A DNA stretch of 64,000 nt from assembly GCA_963796155.1 (NCBI GenBank), contig CAWCKT010000005.1:35555-99554 (forward strand), given 5' to 3'. The notes under the pieces are model-generated. The model saw only the letters and a program-made list of their open reading frames with translations. It did not search any database and was not told where the DNA came from. The position numbers were made by a program, and so were the translations under genes. Shown here in pieces: positions 61,891-64,000 of the stretch. Source of the stretch: AP-15 sp963796155 (GTDB taxonomy: Bacteria; Pseudomonadota; Alphaproteobacteria; ATCC43930; CGMCC-115725). Every line of letters begins with the position of its first letter. Positions within the stretch are counted from its first letter, which is position 1.

Positions 61891-62313
61891 CTACATCGGT
61901 AAAAGCAAAGTTTGACCAGTTGTAAAACGCAACGTCGTCTGGCGGGTTCCGGGATCATAGATAGCGTCTCTCACAGTCCAACTCCGGTATAAAGAGTTAT
62001 TCAAACAGCACGCCCCCTCCGCTTGGATTAGTGGATTGTTTCGTTGATACATCCACCATCGTCGTCTGCATTCGGGCAAGTTTCGTTGAACCGCTGCTGC
62101 CAACTCGTTTACGACGTGATTTCCGGGGTGATTCCTTGAGGGAATTACGCTGAGCAGACCGATAGCGGCGGCGTTCGTGAATGAGAACCAAATCCTCACG
62201 ACCCACTGTCCGGCTATTTCTCGGCATGTCGCATGAGGGGGGCAGTGCTCCCGTGTTTGAACACCTAATTTGGCGGACGCGCCGGAAAGTTGAACCACTT
62301 CTATCGTGCTCAT
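61891..62313 (-). CDS. Hypothetical protein of element cassette (first gene)
   Basis: A protein of about 140 residues from the ATG at 62313 (the frame is open to 62409). It contains REHCPPHATCREIAGQWVVRIWFSF, NELAAAVQRNLPECRRRWWM and a C-terminal YDPGTRQTTLRFTTGQTLLLP. The H-x-PPH motif followed by a beta strand and a helix recalls DUF4160-type proteins, which often pair with DUF2442 proteins in toxin-antitoxin-like two-gene sets; the similarity is weak and is offered as inference. It is the first gene of the minus-strand pair, with no clear ribosome site. Confidence 0.5.
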   Translation of the reverse strand: MSTIEVVQLSGASAKLGVQTREHCPPHATCREIAGQWVVRIWFSFTNAAAIGLLSVIPSRNHPGNHVVNELAAAVQRNLPECRRRWWMYQRNNPLIQAEGACCLNNSLYRSWTVRDAIYDPGTRQTTLRFTTGQTLLLPM

Positions 62314-62451
62314 TCTGGCCGGTTTCTGTCTGCTCAGCACTCGCAAAAATAGTGGACGCTGAACTCGGTTATTGCAACCGCCAACTAGGCCACTGACAGA
62401 CAGGGTCATATATTTTCGGGGGATGTGGGCGCTTATAACGCAATATTGCTA

Positions 62452-62625
62452 ATGTGTCAAGAGAAAGATCCGCGGGCCGCCCTAACGAATGCGCGAATCG
62501 CTAATCAACAATACAAAACTCTGCACGATCAGAATAGGAAGCTACGTGATCGGATCGATGTTCTGGAAAAACGTCTGGGTCAATCGGAAAGTGGAGAAGG
62601 GGACCATCAGCCAGACGACACGTAG
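62452..62625 (+). CDS. Small coiled-coil hypothetical protein
   Basis: A possible 57-residue protein (MCQEKDPRAALTNARIANQQ, then LHDQNRKLRDRIDVLEKRLG). Residues 18-45 have heptads of a short coiled coil. A GTG at 62425 would add nine residues. It is divergent from the two-gene cassette. No family was recognised. Confidence 0.35.
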   Translation: MCQEKDPRAALTNARIANQQYKTLHDQNRKLRDRIDVLEKRLGQSESGEGDHQPDDT

Positions 62626-62800
62626 CTACGTCTCGGCTCCACTTTTCTTCCGCCGCTGGCAGAATGAGCCACAGGAGCGCCCGTCCGACGGCGAGTCTCA
62701 GCATGCAATGTTCTCCCGACGCTCCGTCGCTCTCAGAAAGCGACCGTCCGAATCATATCAGGGAAACGGTCAACGAAACGTCCGAGGCCCTTGGGTTTAG

Positions 62801-63046
62801 TTACTCAGTCTGTGGTGAGTCGCTACCTGGCTGCGCTCGCGGGCGGCGTCGCGGACCGGAGGAATATTGCTGCAGCCGAGTGGCGCGCAGGCCAGGGAGG
62901 CCATGCATCTCAAAGGCTCGCAGCCAGGAGCGTAACTCCTCCTCGCTCAGCTGATAGCTGCGGCAGGCTTCTTCGAAGGTGATCTTGCCGCTCTGCACGG
63001 CGGCGATCACTGCGTATTTCTGTTTCGGAGTAGGGGTCTTGCTCAT
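62801..63046 (-). CDS. SciP-like (DUF1153) small DNA-binding protein carried on the element
   Basis: An 81-residue helix-turn-helix protein: KQKYAVIAAVQSGKITFEEACRSYQLSEEELRSWLRAFEMHGLPGLRATRLQQY is the DUF1153/SciP core, with the signature GLPGLRATRLQ. SciP is the small CtrA-binding repressor of CtrA-dependent promoters in Alphaproteobacteria. It differs from the chromosomal form at both ends: a short MSKTPTP start and a Pro/Arg/Ser-rich tail of about 20 residues. It lies 54 bases inside the right inverted repeat, reading inward. An alternative is a HTH protein of transposon origin (OrfA-like) that happens to share the motif. Confidence 0.65.
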   Translation of the reverse strand: MSKTPTPKQKYAVIAAVQSGKITFEEACRSYQLSEEELRSWLRAFEMHGLPGLRATRLQQYSSGPRRRPRAQPGSDSPQTE

Positions 63047-63100
63047 GTCTCGGAATACCCGACCACACCTTTACCGTCGTCCCAAGCTACCCCTGCCCAG

Positions 63101-63130
63101 GTGTGTCTGCTACATAATTCCGGATATCTC
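63101..63130. repeat. Right terminal inverted repeat and target duplication
   Basis: The 22-base right end at 63101-63122 is followed by GATATCTC at 63123-63130. It is the inverted partner of 61165-61194. Confidence 0.85.
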
Positions 63131-63560
63131 GGTGTGAGTTACGGTTTCAGCGGCGGTTATCAGGCTGCTTTGCCGCATTTGGAGGAGGCGATCCGCCTCA
63201 GCCCGCGAGGTCCGCTGCTGGTGATCTGGTACCTCGGCAAGGGCTGGGCGGCATTGCTGGCGGGACGCGACGAGGAGGCGAACGAATTCGCAGTGCGGGC
63301 CGCCGAAGCCAACCCGGGGTTCCCCGACATCTGCGCTGTCTTGGCGGCGGCTGCCGGGCAATTGGGAAGAGCCGCCGCCGCCCGCGCGGCGTTGGATCAG
63401 TTGTTGCAGCGCATACCCTCCCTGACCACCAGCGACAGGCGCCTCGACCGGCCTTTCGCGCGCGCGTTTGATCGGGAGCGGTTTCTCGAAGGTTTGTGCA
63501 AGGCCGGGATGCCGGGGTGACCAAGAGGGTTTTGGTGATGCCCGCGCGCCGTGCCCGGGC

Positions 63561-64000
63561 TCACCCAGCGGTGTGGGTGAGCAGCATGCGGCCGTAGGGC
63601 GCCATCGCCGCTTGGCGGCTGGCGGCGTGGTGGGTCAGGATCGTCATCACGTCGCGGCGGATGGCGCCCAGCTGGTCGCTGTCGTAGACCCAGCGGGCGC
63701 CGTCGATCTCGCACAGGCGATCGAGCGCCCAGCCCACCTGATGCTGCGCGTAGACCATGTCGCGGCGGGCGCGCAACGCTTCCGCCCCGGTGATTTGGCG
63801 GCCCGAGGAGACCGCCGCGGTGCTGGCCTCGCGACCGGTGTGCAGCAGCAGGGTCGCCACATCGATCGCCGCGGCGGCCTCGCCGATCGCCATCTGCACC
63901 ACTTCGGACTCTGCCACCCGGGTCACGCCGCGCGACACCCGGCGCGCCAGCGCCGCGCAGGCGATGTCGAGGGCGCGGCGGCCGAGCGCGATGGCGACCG
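63561..64000 (-). CDS. Acyl-CoA dehydrogenase-fold flavin protein, C-terminal part (cut by window end)
   Basis: The minus-strand frame is open to the edge of the window, so the gene's 5' part is missing here. It encodes a helical domain: VAIALGRRALDIACAALARRV, VVQMAIGEAAAAIDVATLLL, REASTAAVSSGRQITGAEAL and VYAQHQVGWALDRLCEIDGA. This is the type-2 C-terminal domain of acyl-CoA dehydrogenase-like flavin monooxygenases, as in the gene at 52473. It ends 41 bases after the TPR fragment on the other strand. The internal GTG at 63938 is not the true start. Confidence 0.7.
   Translation of the reverse strand, partial: VAIALGRRALDIACAALARRVSRGVTRVAESEVVQMAIGEAAAAIDVATLLLHTGREASTAAVSSGRQITGAEALRARRDMVYAQHQVGWALDRLCEIDGARWVYDSDQLGAIRRDVMTILTHHAASRQAAMAPYGRMLLTHTAG

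Larger units (their letters stand above)
61173..63122. mobile_element. 1,950-bp element with 22-bp inverted ends and 8-bp target duplications
   Basis: The left end reads CGGAATTATGTAGCAGATAC and the right end, reversed, CGGAATTATGTAGCAGACAC; over 22 bases there is one mismatch (T61190). Both ends are flanked by GATATCTC. Excision of the element plus one GATATCTC restores the TPR reading frame exactly. No transposase or recombinase is recognised inside, so it is probably a non-autonomous or decayed element. Its middle is clearly more AT-rich than the chromosome around it. The family was not identified. It carries a gene fragment without start, a two-gene minus-strand cassette, a small coiled-coil ORF and a SciP-like gene. 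Confidence 0.8.
60993..63520 (+). pseudogene. TPR-repeat protein fragment split by a mobile element
   Basis: The first part (60993-61172) encodes GEAARQAIAADKGDAMAHTA, LFSGRHDEARRRLHRALDLD and PNSMFARGYL. The second (63131-63520) encodes GVSYGFSGGYQAALPHLEEA, IRLSPRGPLL and a C-terminal RERFLEGLCKAGMPG. Joining them without the 1,950-bp element and one GATATCTC copy gives one continuous frame of 189 codons, with TPR repeats every 34 residues or so. The C-terminal end (RERFLEGLCKAGMPG) resembles the TPR tails of adenylate cyclase/winged-helix signalling proteins. The 5' end is already missing (TAG at 60990), so this was a fragment, or became one later. Confidence 0.85.

Noticed and set aside
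1..64000. CRISPR arrays and tRNA or rRNA genes
   Set aside because: No regularly spaced direct repeats and no recognisable tRNA or rRNA segment were found on reading.

Overview
This window is a stretch of a high-GC chromosome from an alphaproteobacterium. The evidence is the addB-addA-trxA order on one strand, a SciP-like (DUF1153) protein, a TTAA-N7-TTAA CtrA-type site, paired DUF29 genes and alphaproteobacterial-style dispersed repeats, one of them inside a coding region. The order is not settled from this sequence; Rhodospirillales or Hyphomicrobiales are both plausible. No rRNA, tRNA or CRISPR array was recognised.

Layout. 1-6.4 kb: gltB-gltD (glutamate synthase). 6.5-24.5 kb, minus strand: seven overlapping or abutting genes, read in the order GH13-GlgE fusion, treS-maltokinase fusion, glgB, glgX, treZ, malQ, treY. 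Together they form a closed loop: trehalose to maltose (TreS), maltose to maltose 1-phosphate (maltokinase), maltose 1-phosphate to linear alpha-glucan (GlgE), branching (GlgB), debranching or disproportionation (GlgX, MalQ), and back to trehalose (TreY, TreZ). 24.7-36 kb: an M20 peptidase, an IS5-type transposase scar, a more AT-rich gene for a beta-barrel-plus-LysM protein, a large alpha/beta hydrolase-domain protein, two DUF29 paralogues flanking an MFS transporter, a PuuE-like deacetylase, a di-haem peroxidase divergent from a phospholipase C/acid phosphatase family protein, and thioredoxin. 36-46.4 kb: addA and addB (recombination), DedA, a glutamine-dependent NAD synthetase with a one-base frameshift in its PP-loop, and an RlmA-type methyltransferase. 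47-54 kb: MOSC protein, an HSL-type hydrolase whose nucleophile serine is replaced by leucine, Kup, an epoxide hydrolase-like protein, a flavin monooxygenase and a DOPA dioxygenase-family protein divergent from a LysR regulator. 55-59 kb: a sulfur-relay block (three DsrE-family genes and a persulfide dioxygenase-rhodanese fusion) with a BigR/SqrR-type ATTC-N8-GAAT palindrome upstream of the fusion gene, then DUF3500 and PhnB-like proteins.

59.8-64 kb is accessory DNA. A 1,950-bp element with 22-bp imperfect inverted ends and 8-bp GATATCTC target duplications sits inside a TPR-coding sequence; removing the element and one duplication restores the reading frame exactly. It carries no recognisable transposase but does carry a SciP-like regulator, a two-gene hypothetical cassette, a small coiled-coil ORF and a gene fragment with no start codon. 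This element, the GH13-GlgE fusion and the sulfur block with its operator are the most interesting parts of the window.
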